Assembly: GCA_963509715.1 (NCBI GenBank)
Contig: CAUPCB010000039.1
Location: 1-13,870 of the forward strand
Length of the DNA: 13,870 nt
Direction of reading: 5' to 3'
Origin: JABCPE02 sp963509715
GTDB lineage: Bacteria; Bacteroidota; Bacteroidia; Flavobacteriales; Weeksellaceae
The position numbers were made by a program, and so were the translations under genes. This document shows, piece after piece, positions 6,772 to 13,847 of the stretch; positions within the stretch are counted from its first letter, which is position 1; every line of letters begins with the position of its first letter. The notes beneath the pieces are model-generated. The model did no database searches. It had not been told where the DNA came from and was given only the letters and a program-made list of their open reading frames with translations.

Positions 6772-7809
6772 ATGAAAGATATCAGAACGCTTAGTTTAGA
6801 CCAGCTCAAAGAATATTTTGTTTCCTTGGGAGAAAAACCATTTCGTGCCAAGCAGGTCTATGACTGGCTTTGGTCTAAAAATCTTCATTCTATTGAGGAA
6901 ATGACTAATCTATCCAAAGAGCTTCGCCAAAGGATTTCTAAGGAATATACGATAAATCCCATTTCGGTAGACAAACTCCAAAGAAGTTCAGACGGAACCA
7001 TAAAAAACGGTGTAAAACTCCATGATGGGCTTCTGGTAGAAAGCGTTCTAATCCCGACAGAAACACGAACAACGGCTTGTGTTTCCTCGCAGGTAGGATG
7101 TTCTCTAAACTGTGAGTTCTGTGCTACTGCCAAACTCAAAAGAATGAGAAACTTAGAGGTGGCAGAGATAGTGGATCAAGTGGCTTTGATAGACAAGCAG
7201 AGCAGACTTTATTTTGATAGACCTCTCTCTAATATCGTATTCATGGGAATGGGTGAGCCTATGATGAACTACAAAAATGTAGTGGAAGCCATCAGAAAAA
7301 TCACTCAGCCCGATGGTTTGGGCATGTCTCCAAGGAGAATCACCGTTTCTACCTCTGGAATTCCGAAGATGATAAAAATGCTGGCGGATGAAGATTTAAA
7401 GGTGAAACTAGCGCTTTCGCTGCATTCTGCGATTGAAGAAAAACGAAATGAAATCATGCCTTTTTCTGAAAATTTCCCACTGACAGACATCATAGAAGCC
7501 CTGCAATATTGGTATTCTAAAACAGGCTCTATCATTACTCTGGAATACTGCATTTGGAAAGGCATAAACGATAAAGATGAAGATATAAAAGCCCTGATAA
7601 AATTCTGTAAAAAAGTGCCTACAAAGGTGAATTTGATAGAATATAATTCCATTGGTAACGGAAAATATGACCGCAGCAACCCTGAGGCCACAGAAAACTA
7701 TGTCCGTCAATTAGAGAAAAACGGAATCACTACGATGATTCGCCGAAGCAGAGGAGGAGATATCGATGCCGCCTGCGGACAGCTTGCCAATAAAATAGCC
7801 GAAGCGTAG
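6772..7809 (+). CDS. rlmN: 23S rRNA (adenine(2503)-C(2))-methyltransferase
   Basis: RlmN is a radical-SAM enzyme that methylates C2 of A2503 in 23S rRNA and, in E. coli, A37 of some tRNAs. The 345-residue protein begins with a helical RNA-recognition domain (PFRAKQVYDWLW, 23-34). The radical-SAM cluster motif is C110-SLN-C114-EF-C117 within CVSSQVGCSLNCEFCAT. FMGMGEPMMN is the GGE-like SAM-binding motif, and the substrate-methylating cysteine lies in the C-terminal IDAACGQLA (C335). All catalytic residues of the family are visible. The terminator just upstream separates it from the nitroreductase gene. I do not see a TAnnTTTG box in the short remaining gap, so its promoter is unplaced. Confidence 0.97.
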   Translation: MKDIRTLSLDQLKEYFVSLGEKPFRAKQVYDWLWSKNLHSIEEMTNLSKELRQRISKEYTINPISVDKLQRSSDGTIKNGVKLHDGLLVESVLIPTETRTTACVSSQVGCSLNCEFCATAKLKRMRNLEVAEIVDQVALIDKQSRLYFDRPLSNIVFMGMGEPMMNYKNVVEAIRKITQPDGLGMSPRRITVSTSGIPKMIKMLADEDLKVKLALSLHSAIEEKRNEIMPFSENFPLTDIIEALQYWYSKTGSIITLEYCIWKGINDKDEDIKALIKFCKKVPTKVNLIEYNSIGNGKYDRSNPEATENYVRQLEKNGITTMIRRSRGGDIDAACGQLANKIAEA

Positions 7810-7835
7810 AAAAAGCACTACAAATAGAGAATAAA

Positions 7836-8741
7836 ATGGATAATTTTATTTTAATCATATTGTGCATTGTGGCGGGAATGGTCTTTAAGGCAACTAAATC
7901 CATTCACCCAGAAGCTCACAAAGGAATCAATACTTGGATACTTTACATCGCGCTGCCCTCTATTTCCTTTAAATATATTCCGAAAAGAGAGTGGTCGCTG
8001 GAAATACTCTATCCTGCGGCTAGTATGGTAGTTCTGGCATTGGGAGCGTATTTCCTTATGCAATATTATTCAAAACTAAAAAACTATTCCAACCGTTCTA
8101 CAAGCACCTTGCAGCTGGCAAGTGGATATAGTAACACCTCGTTCATTGGTTTTCCGCTGATTTCTGCTTTTTATGGAGAAGAATATTTGAGCATTGCGAT
8201 TATCTGTGACCAAGCCATGTTTCTTACCCTTTCTACGCTGGGCATCATCACTGCTCTGCAAGGCGGAAACAATAACACCATAAGCACTAAATTTTTACTA
8301 AAAAGGCTTTTTACATTTCCGCCATTTATTGGGTGTATTACAGCATTAGTTTTATCATCTTTTATAGACCTTTCTTCTGCCGAACCGCTTTTTAATAAGC
8401 TATCTGGAACGGTGGCGCCTTTGGCTTTGTTCTCGATAGGTTTGCAGTTGAAATTTAATGGCTGGAAAAAACTGATGAGCCAAATTTCCATGTCGATGGT
8501 TTATAAATTATTGATTGGTCCTGCTTTGATTTTGGTTTTGGGACTTGTTTTAGGACTGAAAGAAAGTTTAGTGAAAATCACAGTTTTTGAATCTGCTATG
8601 CCTACTTTGGTAATGTCCAGTGTCATCGCCGAGCAATTTAAACTCAATACCAAACTCACCAATATGATTATCGGAATCAGCATTATTGTTGGTTTTTTCA
8701 CTTTGGGAATTTGGTATAAAGTGCTGGAATGGTGCTTTTAA
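7836..8741 (+). CDS. AEC-family permease (auxin efflux carrier-like)
   Basis: A 301-residue integral membrane protein with about ten hydrophobic segments in two groups of five, the layout of the AEC family. The conserved NTSFIGFPLISAFYG (100-114) is the broken-helix motif in the first half; the second half has SGTVAPLALFSIGLQL and FESAMPTLVMSSVIAEQF. Members move small organic acids or similar solutes, and the substrate cannot be predicted here. The gene begins 26 bases after rlmN, and the lipoprotein gene follows after 34 bases. No clear promoter is visible in either gap, so the genes may share a transcript. Confidence 0.9.
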   Translation: MDNFILIILCIVAGMVFKATKSIHPEAHKGINTWILYIALPSISFKYIPKREWSLEILYPAASMVVLALGAYFLMQYYSKLKNYSNRSTSTLQLASGYSNTSFIGFPLISAFYGEEYLSIAIICDQAMFLTLSTLGIITALQGGNNNTISTKFLLKRLFTFPPFIGCITALVLSSFIDLSSAEPLFNKLSGTVAPLALFSIGLQLKFNGWKKLMSQISMSMVYKLLIGPALILVLGLVLGLKESLVKITVFESAMPTLVMSSVIAEQFKLNTKLTNMIIGISIIVGFFTLGIWYKVLEWCF

Positions 8742-8775
8742 TGAAAAATATATAACGAAAATAAACTTTATAATC

Positions 8776-10179
8776 ATGAAAAAAATATTGTTTATAGGGC
8801 TGTCCATAGCAGCTATGATATCTTGCTCTCGGGCAAAAGAAACCATAGAATATGGTAATTATCAGGATTATATACCTGAAAACCCTACGAAAATGGCAAA
8901 AGTAATCTATGGAGAAGATCATTCTATGATATCTAATCCAGAGCGAGGATTTTGTACAAGAAATGGCTACCATAGCAGGAGTTCGGTAATATCCGATTAT
9001 GAAATCAATACACTGAAAAGCAGCAAACATACATTAGTTTTTTTTGATTTTAAATTGAAGGAATTCATTTCCAGTCCTATAAATTCCGATATGCTAGGAA
9101 TGATGCAGAGAAATTTTGATAAACTGAGAGCTAATGGGATAAAGGCTGTAGTTCGTTTTACATATTCCAACAGCATTTCTGCGGCTGTTTATGATGCCGA
9201 GCCATCCATTGTTTTAAAGCATATTTCTCAGCTAAAACCTATTTTAGAGAAAAATAAAGATGTCATCGCCCTTATAGAATCTGGTTTCATCGGTGCATAT
9301 GGAGAATGGTATTATTCCACACATTACGGAAACAAAGGACAGGCTGACTATGCTAAACGAAGAACCATCATCAATGCCATGCTGGACGCTTTCCCAAAAG
9401 AAAGAATGATAGCGGTACGAACTCCATTGATTAAAACTAATCTTCTTAACATCTCTTTAAACTCTCCATTGACTCAGTCGGAGGCTTTTAATAGAAGTAA
9501 CAAAGCGCGTTTGGGACATCATAACGACTGCTTTTTAGCGGATGAAAAAGACAGAGGAACTTACACCAGTGAACAAGATAAAAAATATACACAGTTAGAC
9601 TCTAAATACACAGTTGTAGGAGGGGAGACCTGTACGCCGCCGACCAGCTATTCTCAGTGTAACGCAGCTCTGCAGACCATGAGAAAATACCATTGGTCTT
9701 ATCTCAATCTAAGCTATCATCAGGATATGATTGCGGACTGGAAAAACACGCATTGTTTTGATGAAATCCAAAAAAGACTGGGATATCGTTTCGTGATGAA
9801 AGAAGTCCAATATACCGAAAAAATGGAGTCAGGAAAAAACTATAAACTGATACTGAATTTCGAAAACAAAGGCTTTGCATCGCCGTATAATGCTAGGTCT
9901 GCGTACATTAAATTCCGTTCTGTTTCCGATGGCAGAATACATTTTTCTCATCAGATTCAGTCCAATCCTCAGTTTTGGTTTACAGGAAATCATCGGTTAG
10001 AAATTTCCGTAAATATCCCTAATCATATTCCTGCTGGGGATTATGATGTTTTGCTTCATCTTCCAGACTCATCTGTATCCATCGCAGACCGAGCGGAATA
10101 TGCTGTCAGATTTGCTAATGTGAACACATGGGAGGCTGCCACAGGCTACAATAAACTATTTACCCAAACTAAAAAATAG
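8776..10179 (+). CDS. Exported DUF4874/DUF4832-type lipoprotein, function unknown
   Basis: A 467-residue protein with a lipoprotein signal: charged MKK, hydrophobic core, then MISC with the lipid-carrying cysteine at 17. The N-terminal part (about 45-240) fits DUF4874, with NPERGF (54-59), LRANGIKAVVRFTYS (117-131) and IESGFIGAYGEWYYS (167-181). The middle fits DUF4832, with RLGHHNDCFLADEKDRGTY (245-263), VVGGETC (280-286) and HWSYLNLSYHQD (306-317). The last 120 residues look like a beta-sandwich with the usual ending EYAVRFAN-N-W---TGYN. The alternating strand-helix pattern and GEW motif suggest an alpha/beta barrel like glycoside hydrolases, but this is inference. The frame is open for 30 codons upstream, overlapping the permease; I start at ATG 8776 because the signal peptide begins there. 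No LES-type acidic surface signal follows the cysteine. Confidence 0.88.
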   Translation: MKKILFIGLSIAAMISCSRAKETIEYGNYQDYIPENPTKMAKVIYGEDHSMISNPERGFCTRNGYHSRSSVISDYEINTLKSSKHTLVFFDFKLKEFISSPINSDMLGMMQRNFDKLRANGIKAVVRFTYSNSISAAVYDAEPSIVLKHISQLKPILEKNKDVIALIESGFIGAYGEWYYSTHYGNKGQADYAKRRTIINAMLDAFPKERMIAVRTPLIKTNLLNISLNSPLTQSEAFNRSNKARLGHHNDCFLADEKDRGTYTSEQDKKYTQLDSKYTVVGGETCTPPTSYSQCNAALQTMRKYHWSYLNLSYHQDMIADWKNTHCFDEIQKRLGYRFVMKEVQYTEKMESGKNYKLILNFENKGFASPYNARSAYIKFRSVSDGRIHFSHQIQSNPQFWFTGNHRLEISVNIPNHIPAGDYDVLLHLPDSSVSIADRAEYAVRFANVNTWEAATGYNKLFTQTKK

Positions 10180-10182
10180 AAG

Positions 10183-11037
10183 ATGAAAAAGAGTTTTTTT
10201 ATCGTTTTTCTTTGTGGATTTTTCACTTTTTCTTTGGCTCAAAAAAACAAAAGACTGCCTTTGAAAAATTATAAAATCGCTGTTTTAAATGATACATTGA
10301 GGGAAACATCTGGATTGACACTGATGAATGGGAGGTTGTATAGTTTCAATGACGGTGGAAATCCCAATGAAATTTATGAAATAAACCCTGAAAATGGGCA
10401 GATAATTTCTACCATCAAAGTTGATTTCCCAAACAGAGACTGGGAAGCCCTGACCAACGACGGAAACAACCTTTATGTAGGAGATTTCGGGAATAATGGA
10501 GGTAAAAGAACGGATTTAACGATTTATAAAATATTGGATAATTCTCATCAGAAAATCAGATTTAAATACCAAAATCAGCCTCATTTTAGTTTTAAAAAAG
10601 ACAAACACGATTTTGATGCTGAAGCGATGATTTTCAAAGATGGGAAAATCTATCTTTTTTCCAAAGAATGGGCTTCGCTAAAAGTATCAAAATACATGAT
10701 AAATCCCGATACAGAGGAAGAACAGAGCATCGAAAAAACGGAAGAATTTAAAACCAATTTCTTAGTAACAGATGCTTTTTATTTCAATAAAAAACTGTAT
10801 CTGGTGGGCTATAATAAAATAGCAAAAGCCTTTTTGATAATTTTTGATGAAGATGAAAACGGCAATTTTTTCAGTGGAAAATATACGAAATACAAGCTGG
10901 GTTCGGTCTTTAAATATGGTCAGATAGAGGGAGTTGCAGTAGATGAAAAGGGCATTTATATCTCAGGCGAAGAATTTAAGAAATTCAGTTTTCAAGCGAA
11001 ACAGAGTCTGTATTTTGTGCCTTTTGAACGGCTGTAA
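10183..11037 (+). CDS. Secreted beta-propeller-like repeat protein, unknown function
   Basis: A 284-residue protein with a classic signal peptide: MKK, a phenylalanine-rich core and probable cleavage after SLA (residue 19, before QKN). I do not recognise a named family with confidence. The mature part shows five similar blocks: SGLTLMNGRLYSFND (43-57), DWEALTNDGNNLYVGDFGNN (86-105), DAEAMIFKDGKIYLFSKEW (145-163), TDAFYFNKKLYLVGYN (196-211) and QIEGVAVDEKGIYISGEEF (247-265). Each reads acidic-x-A/G-hydrophobic, turn, then a (L/I)Y strand. Such spacing (about 40-60 residues) suggests a small beta-propeller, similar in style to phytase-like or SdiA-regulated proteins. It starts three bases after the stop of the DUF4832 lipoprotein gene, so the two are very likely translated from one mRNA and act outside the cytoplasm together. 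No T9SS C-terminal domain is visible. Confidence 0.85.
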   Translation: MKKSFFIVFLCGFFTFSLAQKNKRLPLKNYKIAVLNDTLRETSGLTLMNGRLYSFNDGGNPNEIYEINPENGQIISTIKVDFPNRDWEALTNDGNNLYVGDFGNNGGKRTDLTIYKILDNSHQKIRFKYQNQPHFSFKKDKHDFDAEAMIFKDGKIYLFSKEWASLKVSKYMINPDTEEEQSIEKTEEFKTNFLVTDAFYFNKKLYLVGYNKIAKAFLIIFDEDENGNFFSGKYTKYKLGSVFKYGQIEGVAVDEKGIYISGEEFKKFSFQAKQSLYFVPFERL

Positions 11038-11055
11038 TTTAAAATTAAATAATCT

Positions 11056-11063
11056 TATATTTG
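11056..11063 (+). promoter_or_regulatory. -7 box of the polyprenyl synthase-trxB-fluC operon
   Basis: TATATTTG matches TAnnTTTG and lies 17 bases before the GTG start, giving a leader of about 11 bases. A clear TTTG at the right upstream distance is missing. Confidence 0.65.
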
Positions 11064-11080
11064 TGAATTAAAATAAAATT

Positions 11081-12058
11081 GTGGCTAAAATCTTAGAAGA
11101 AATCAAAGCTCCTATAAGCAGGGAAATGAAACTTTTTGAGGAAAAGTTTTATCAGTCCATGCAGAGCAGCGTGCCTTTATTAGATAAAATCACACAATTT
11201 ATCATCGCTACGAAGGGCAAACAGATGCGGCCTATCCTCGTTTTTCTTTCAGCAAAAATGACAGGCGAGGTGAGCGAAAAAACCTTTCGTGGAGCTTCTT
11301 TGATAGAGCTGATACATACGGCGGCTTTGGTGCATGATGATGTAGTGGATGAAAGCTCCAGAAGGCGTAATTTTTTCTCTATCAATGCTTTATGGGGAAA
11401 CAAGACTGCGGTTTTGATTGGGGATTATTTATTGTCCAAATCGGTAATTCTTTCTATTGAAAATAAGGATTTCGATTTGTTGGAAATCGTCTCCCAAACC
11501 ATAAAAGACATGTCCGAAGGCGAGCTTTTACAACTGGAAAAAGCAAGAAAGCTGGACATTACAGAAGATATTTATTATCAGATTATTATACAAAAGACAG
11601 CTTCGCTTATTTCGGCGTGCTGTCAGATAGGAGCAGTTTCTAATAATGCTGAAAACTCGCTGATAATGAAGATGAAAGATTTTGGGATTTATGCAGGAAT
11701 GGCTTTTCAGATAAAAGATGATTTGTTTGATTATTTTAGCAAAAACATCGTAGGGAAGCCTACTGGAATAGATATTAAGGAACAAAAAATGACTTTGCCG
11801 CTTATTTATTCTTTAAAAACGGCAAATGAAAAAGACAGAAAATATTACTTTAATATCATTAAAAACCACAATAAAAACCCAAAACGAGTAAAAGAACTGA
11901 TTGATTTTGTGAAAAAATCGGGCGGGCTGGACTACGCCGAAAAAATAATGGAAAATTACCAGCAGAGGGCTTTGGATATTTTATCAGAATTTCCTGATAA
12001 TGAAGCGAAGAAGTCTTTACAACTGATGCTGGATTATGTAATAAAAAGAGAATTTTAA
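11081..12058 (+). CDS. trans-Polyprenyl diphosphate synthase (probably for menaquinone side chain)
   Basis: A 325-residue all-alpha prenyl transferase that extends allylic diphosphates with isopentenyl diphosphate. It has GKQMRP (46-51), the first aspartate-rich motif LVHDDVVDESSRRR (83-96, DDxxD at 86-90) and the second, FQIKDDLFDYF (209-219), followed by the KPTGIDIKEQKMTLPLIYSL region. Bulky-residue control of chain length just before the first motif (IHTAALVH) lacks large aromatics at -4/-5, which fits a medium or long-chain product rather than geranyl or farnesyl. Flavobacteria use mainly MK-6, so a hexaprenyl product is plausible but inferred. The start is GTG, immediately downstream of a promoter box; no ATG fits. 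trxB follows after 11 bases. Confidence 0.94.
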   Translation: MAKILEEIKAPISREMKLFEEKFYQSMQSSVPLLDKITQFIIATKGKQMRPILVFLSAKMTGEVSEKTFRGASLIELIHTAALVHDDVVDESSRRRNFFSINALWGNKTAVLIGDYLLSKSVILSIENKDFDLLEIVSQTIKDMSEGELLQLEKARKLDITEDIYYQIIIQKTASLISACCQIGAVSNNAENSLIMKMKDFGIYAGMAFQIKDDLFDYFSKNIVGKPTGIDIKEQKMTLPLIYSLKTANEKDRKYYFNIIKNHNKNPKRVKELIDFVKKSGGLDYAEKIMENYQQRALDILSEFPDNEAKKSLQLMLDYVIKREF

Positions 12059-12069
12059 AAAATATAAAA

Positions 12070-13011
12070 ATGGAGAATAATATTTTAGATTGTGTGATTA
12101 TAGGTTCTGGACCTTCTGGTTTTACGGCAGCTATCTATGCAGCGAGAGCAGATTTAAAACCTGAACTTTATACAGGTCTACAGCATGGTGGTCAGCTTAC
12201 TACAACTACGGAAGTGGACAATTTCCCAGGTTATCCAGAGGGAGTTACAGGGCCGAAAATGATGGAAGATTTACAGAAACAAGCCGAAAGATTTGACACC
12301 AAAGTTCATTATGAAATGATTACGAAAGTGGAATTTTCTAAGGAAAAAGGAGGAATTCATAAACTTTGGGCGGGAGAGAAAGAAATTTTGGCTAAAACAG
12401 TGATTATTTCCACTGGAGCTACAGCCAAATATCTTGGGCTGGATGATGAGAAAAAATACTCTGGAGGCGGAGTGTCTGCGTGTGCTACTTGTGACGGATT
12501 TTTTTACAGAAACCAAGAAGTTATCGTAGTTGGGGCAGGGGATACGGCAGCAGAAGAGGCGACTTACCTTGCTAATATTTGCAGTAAAGTGACCATGCTT
12601 GTGAGAAAAAACTATTTTCGTGCTTCCAAAGCAATGGCTCACAGAGTGGAAAAAACACCAAATATAGAAGTGAAATTTAATCACGAATTAATAGGCATTA
12701 AAGGAGAAAACAACTTGGTGGAAAAAGCTGTGGTTATCAATAACCAGACTCAAGAAACTTCAGAAATACCTGTCAGCGGGATATTCATAGCCATAGGACA
12801 CCAGCCTAATACTGAGATATTTAAAGGGCAAATAGATATGGATGAAAACGGCTATATCATCACCGAAGGAAAATCTTCTAAAACTAACCTTCCTGGAGTT
12901 TTCGCAGCGGGAGATGTGCAGGATCATATTTATCGTCAGGCAGTTACAGCAGCAGGAAGTGGATGTATGGCAGCGATAGATGCAGAGAGATATTTAGGCG
13001 AATTGAAATAA
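12070..13011 (+). CDS. trxB: Thioredoxin-disulfide reductase
   Basis: This 313-residue FAD enzyme uses NADPH to reduce thioredoxin, feeding ribonucleotide reductase and protein thiol repair. The FAD-binding motif IIGSGPSGFTAAIYAAR (10-26) is followed by HGGQLTTTTEVDNFPG (39-54), the redox-active pair in SACATCDGFFYR (C138 and C141), the NADPH-binding VVGAGDTAAEEA (153-164) and the C-terminal FAD motif GVFAAGDVQD near residue 275. The length and all motifs match the low-molecular-weight bacterial class. It lies 11 bases after the polyprenyl synthase gene and 9 bases before fluC, so the three form an operon. Confidence 0.97.
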   Translation: MENNILDCVIIGSGPSGFTAAIYAARADLKPELYTGLQHGGQLTTTTEVDNFPGYPEGVTGPKMMEDLQKQAERFDTKVHYEMITKVEFSKEKGGIHKLWAGEKEILAKTVIISTGATAKYLGLDDEKKYSGGGVSACATCDGFFYRNQEVIVVGAGDTAAEEATYLANICSKVTMLVRKNYFRASKAMAHRVEKTPNIEVKFNHELIGIKGENNLVEKAVVINNQTQETSEIPVSGIFIAIGHQPNTEIFKGQIDMDENGYIITEGKSSKTNLPGVFAAGDVQDHIYRQAVTAAGSGCMAAIDAERYLGELK

Positions 13012-13020
13012 TAAACGACT

Positions 13021-13380
13021 ATGAAAACCCTGATATATGTTTTCATTGGGGGAGGAGCAGGGAGTATTTTTCGGTTTATGATATCTAATTATGCTCATAA
13101 ACTGCCTATGGCAGGCTCTTTTCCTATTGGAACGCTTTTAGCTAATGTTTTGGGATGTTTTTTTATAGGGATATTTTCTTCTTTATTTAAAGAAAATGAA
13201 TATCTGAAATACCTTTTGGTTACAGGATTTTGTGGTGGATTTACTACATTTTCCACATTTTCTATGGAAAACATCACTCTTTGGCAAAACGGACAGTATG
13301 GAATTTTGGTTTTGTACTTGACTTTGAGCATTGCATTGGGGCTTTCTGCGGTATATTTAGGAAGTCAGCTTTTGAAATAA
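13021..13380 (+). CDS. crcB: Fluoride ion channel CrcB/FluC
   Basis: A 119-residue membrane protein with four hydrophobic segments, the size of single-gene (homodimeric) Fluc channels, which let fluoride leave the cell. It has the opening GGGAGSIFRFM (10-20), the channel-lining asparagine in LLANVLGCFFIG (N42) and the signature GFCGGFTTFSTFSMEN (69-84) with the two phenylalanines and threonines that line the pore. It is the last gene of the polyprenyl synthase-trxB-fluC operon. The 9-base gap leaves no room for a fluoride riboswitch directly upstream, so expression probably follows trxB. Confidence 0.96.
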   Translation: MKTLIYVFIGGGAGSIFRFMISNYAHKLPMAGSFPIGTLLANVLGCFFIGIFSSLFKENEYLKYLLVTGFCGGFTTFSTFSMENITLWQNGQYGILVLYLTLSIALGLSAVYLGSQLLK

Positions 13381-13444
13381 AGTAAAGTTTTAATATTGAT
13401 TTTCAAAACATTAATGATTTAAGTGTAAAAATCCTATAAATAAA

Positions 13445-13475
13445 TTTGTCAGTATTAAAAATATCCTTACATTTG
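13445..13475 (+). promoter_or_regulatory. Promoter of tRNA-Ser, Bacteroidota type
   Basis: TTTG (13445-13448) followed after 19 bases by TACATTTG (13468-13475), the same spacing as the tRNA-Leu promoter at the other end of the window. Transcription should begin near 13482, about 25 bases before the tRNA. Confidence 0.85.
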
Positions 13476-13506
13476 CACCACTGAAATGATAGATTGTTTC
13501 ATTTTT

Positions 13507-13591
13507 GGAGAGATGGCAGAGCGGTCGAATGCGGCGGTCTTGAAAACCGTTGACTGTAACAGGTCCGGGGGTTCGAATCCCTCTCTCTCCG
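13507..13591 (+). tRNA. tRNA-Ser (anticodon UGA), CCA not encoded
   Basis: The acceptor stem GGAGAGA (13507-13513) pairs with TCTCTCC (13584-13590), with discriminator G at 13591. The anticodon stem GCGGT/ACCGT holds the loop CTTGAAA, anticodon TGA, reading UCA-type serine codons. A long variable arm (with CTG-TAA-CAG) and the T-arm loop TTCGAAT are present, as expected for class II tRNA-Ser. The bases after the discriminator are CAA, so CCA must be added after transcription. Confidence 0.96.
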
Positions 13592-13612
13592 CAAGTATTA
13601 AAACTAAATTAC

Positions 13613-13647
13613 AAGGACTTTTGAATTTTTCAAAAGTCTTTTTTTTA
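13613..13647 (+). terminator. Terminator after tRNA-Ser
   Basis: A perfect 10-bp stem GACTTTTGAA (13616-13625) with TTCAAAAGTC (13629-13638), a 3-base loop and a following run of nine T (13639-13647). It ends the tRNA-Ser transcript. Confidence 0.88.
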
Positions 13648-13743
13648 TTTCAAATCCTAAAAGTTTTCATAAAGCGATATCCTTGCTTTTTCCTGCACTT
13701 TATTTTTTCTAAAATATATTCACAGCCTCGAAGAAATATGCAG

Positions 13744-13751
13744 TATCTTTG
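13744..13751 (+). promoter_or_regulatory. Possible -7 box before the edge reading frames
   Basis: TATCTTTG matches TAnnTTTG and follows the tRNA-Ser terminator, where a new transcription unit would begin. No TTTG is seen at the -33 distance, so this is tentative. Confidence 0.4.
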
Positions 13752-13781
13752 TTTTCTGTGTTTTAAATAAAACATTAAATA

Positions 13782-13847
13782 ATGAGAGATAAAATAAAAA
13801 ATAAAGAGTATTTCAAAAATATAAAAATACAAACAAAATGGAAATAG
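13782..13847 (+). CDS. Possible 21-residue leader ORF
   Basis: An ATG in an A-rich start context opens a 21-codon frame that is mostly lysine, asparagine and isoleucine (begins MRDKIKNKEYF) and stops with TAG at 13845-13847. It overlaps the start of the next frame by 10 bases. It could be a small coupled peptide, the broken beginning of an older gene, or chance in A-rich sequence. I cannot name it. Confidence 0.2.
   Translation: MRDKIKNKEYFKNIKIQTKWK

Noticed and set aside
7305..7710. Minus-strand frames of 128 and 100 codons within rlmN
   Set aside because: They are antisense shadows of a well-conserved radical-SAM gene and lack a promoter or recognisable motif.
8686..8775. Thirty-codon N-terminal extension of the DUF4832 protein
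   Set aside because: It would overlap the permease gene and bury the lipoprotein signal peptide that begins at 8776.
13382..13440. Weak hairpins after fluC as a terminator
   Set aside because: Only 4-5 bp of A/T pairs can be drawn, with long loops and no T-run, so I do not call a terminator here.
13486..13770. Open frame of 94 codons over tRNA-Ser and its terminator
   Set aside because: It includes the whole tRNA and hairpin terminator; the AERSNAAVLKTVDCNRSGG stretch is a typical translated tRNA-Ser.
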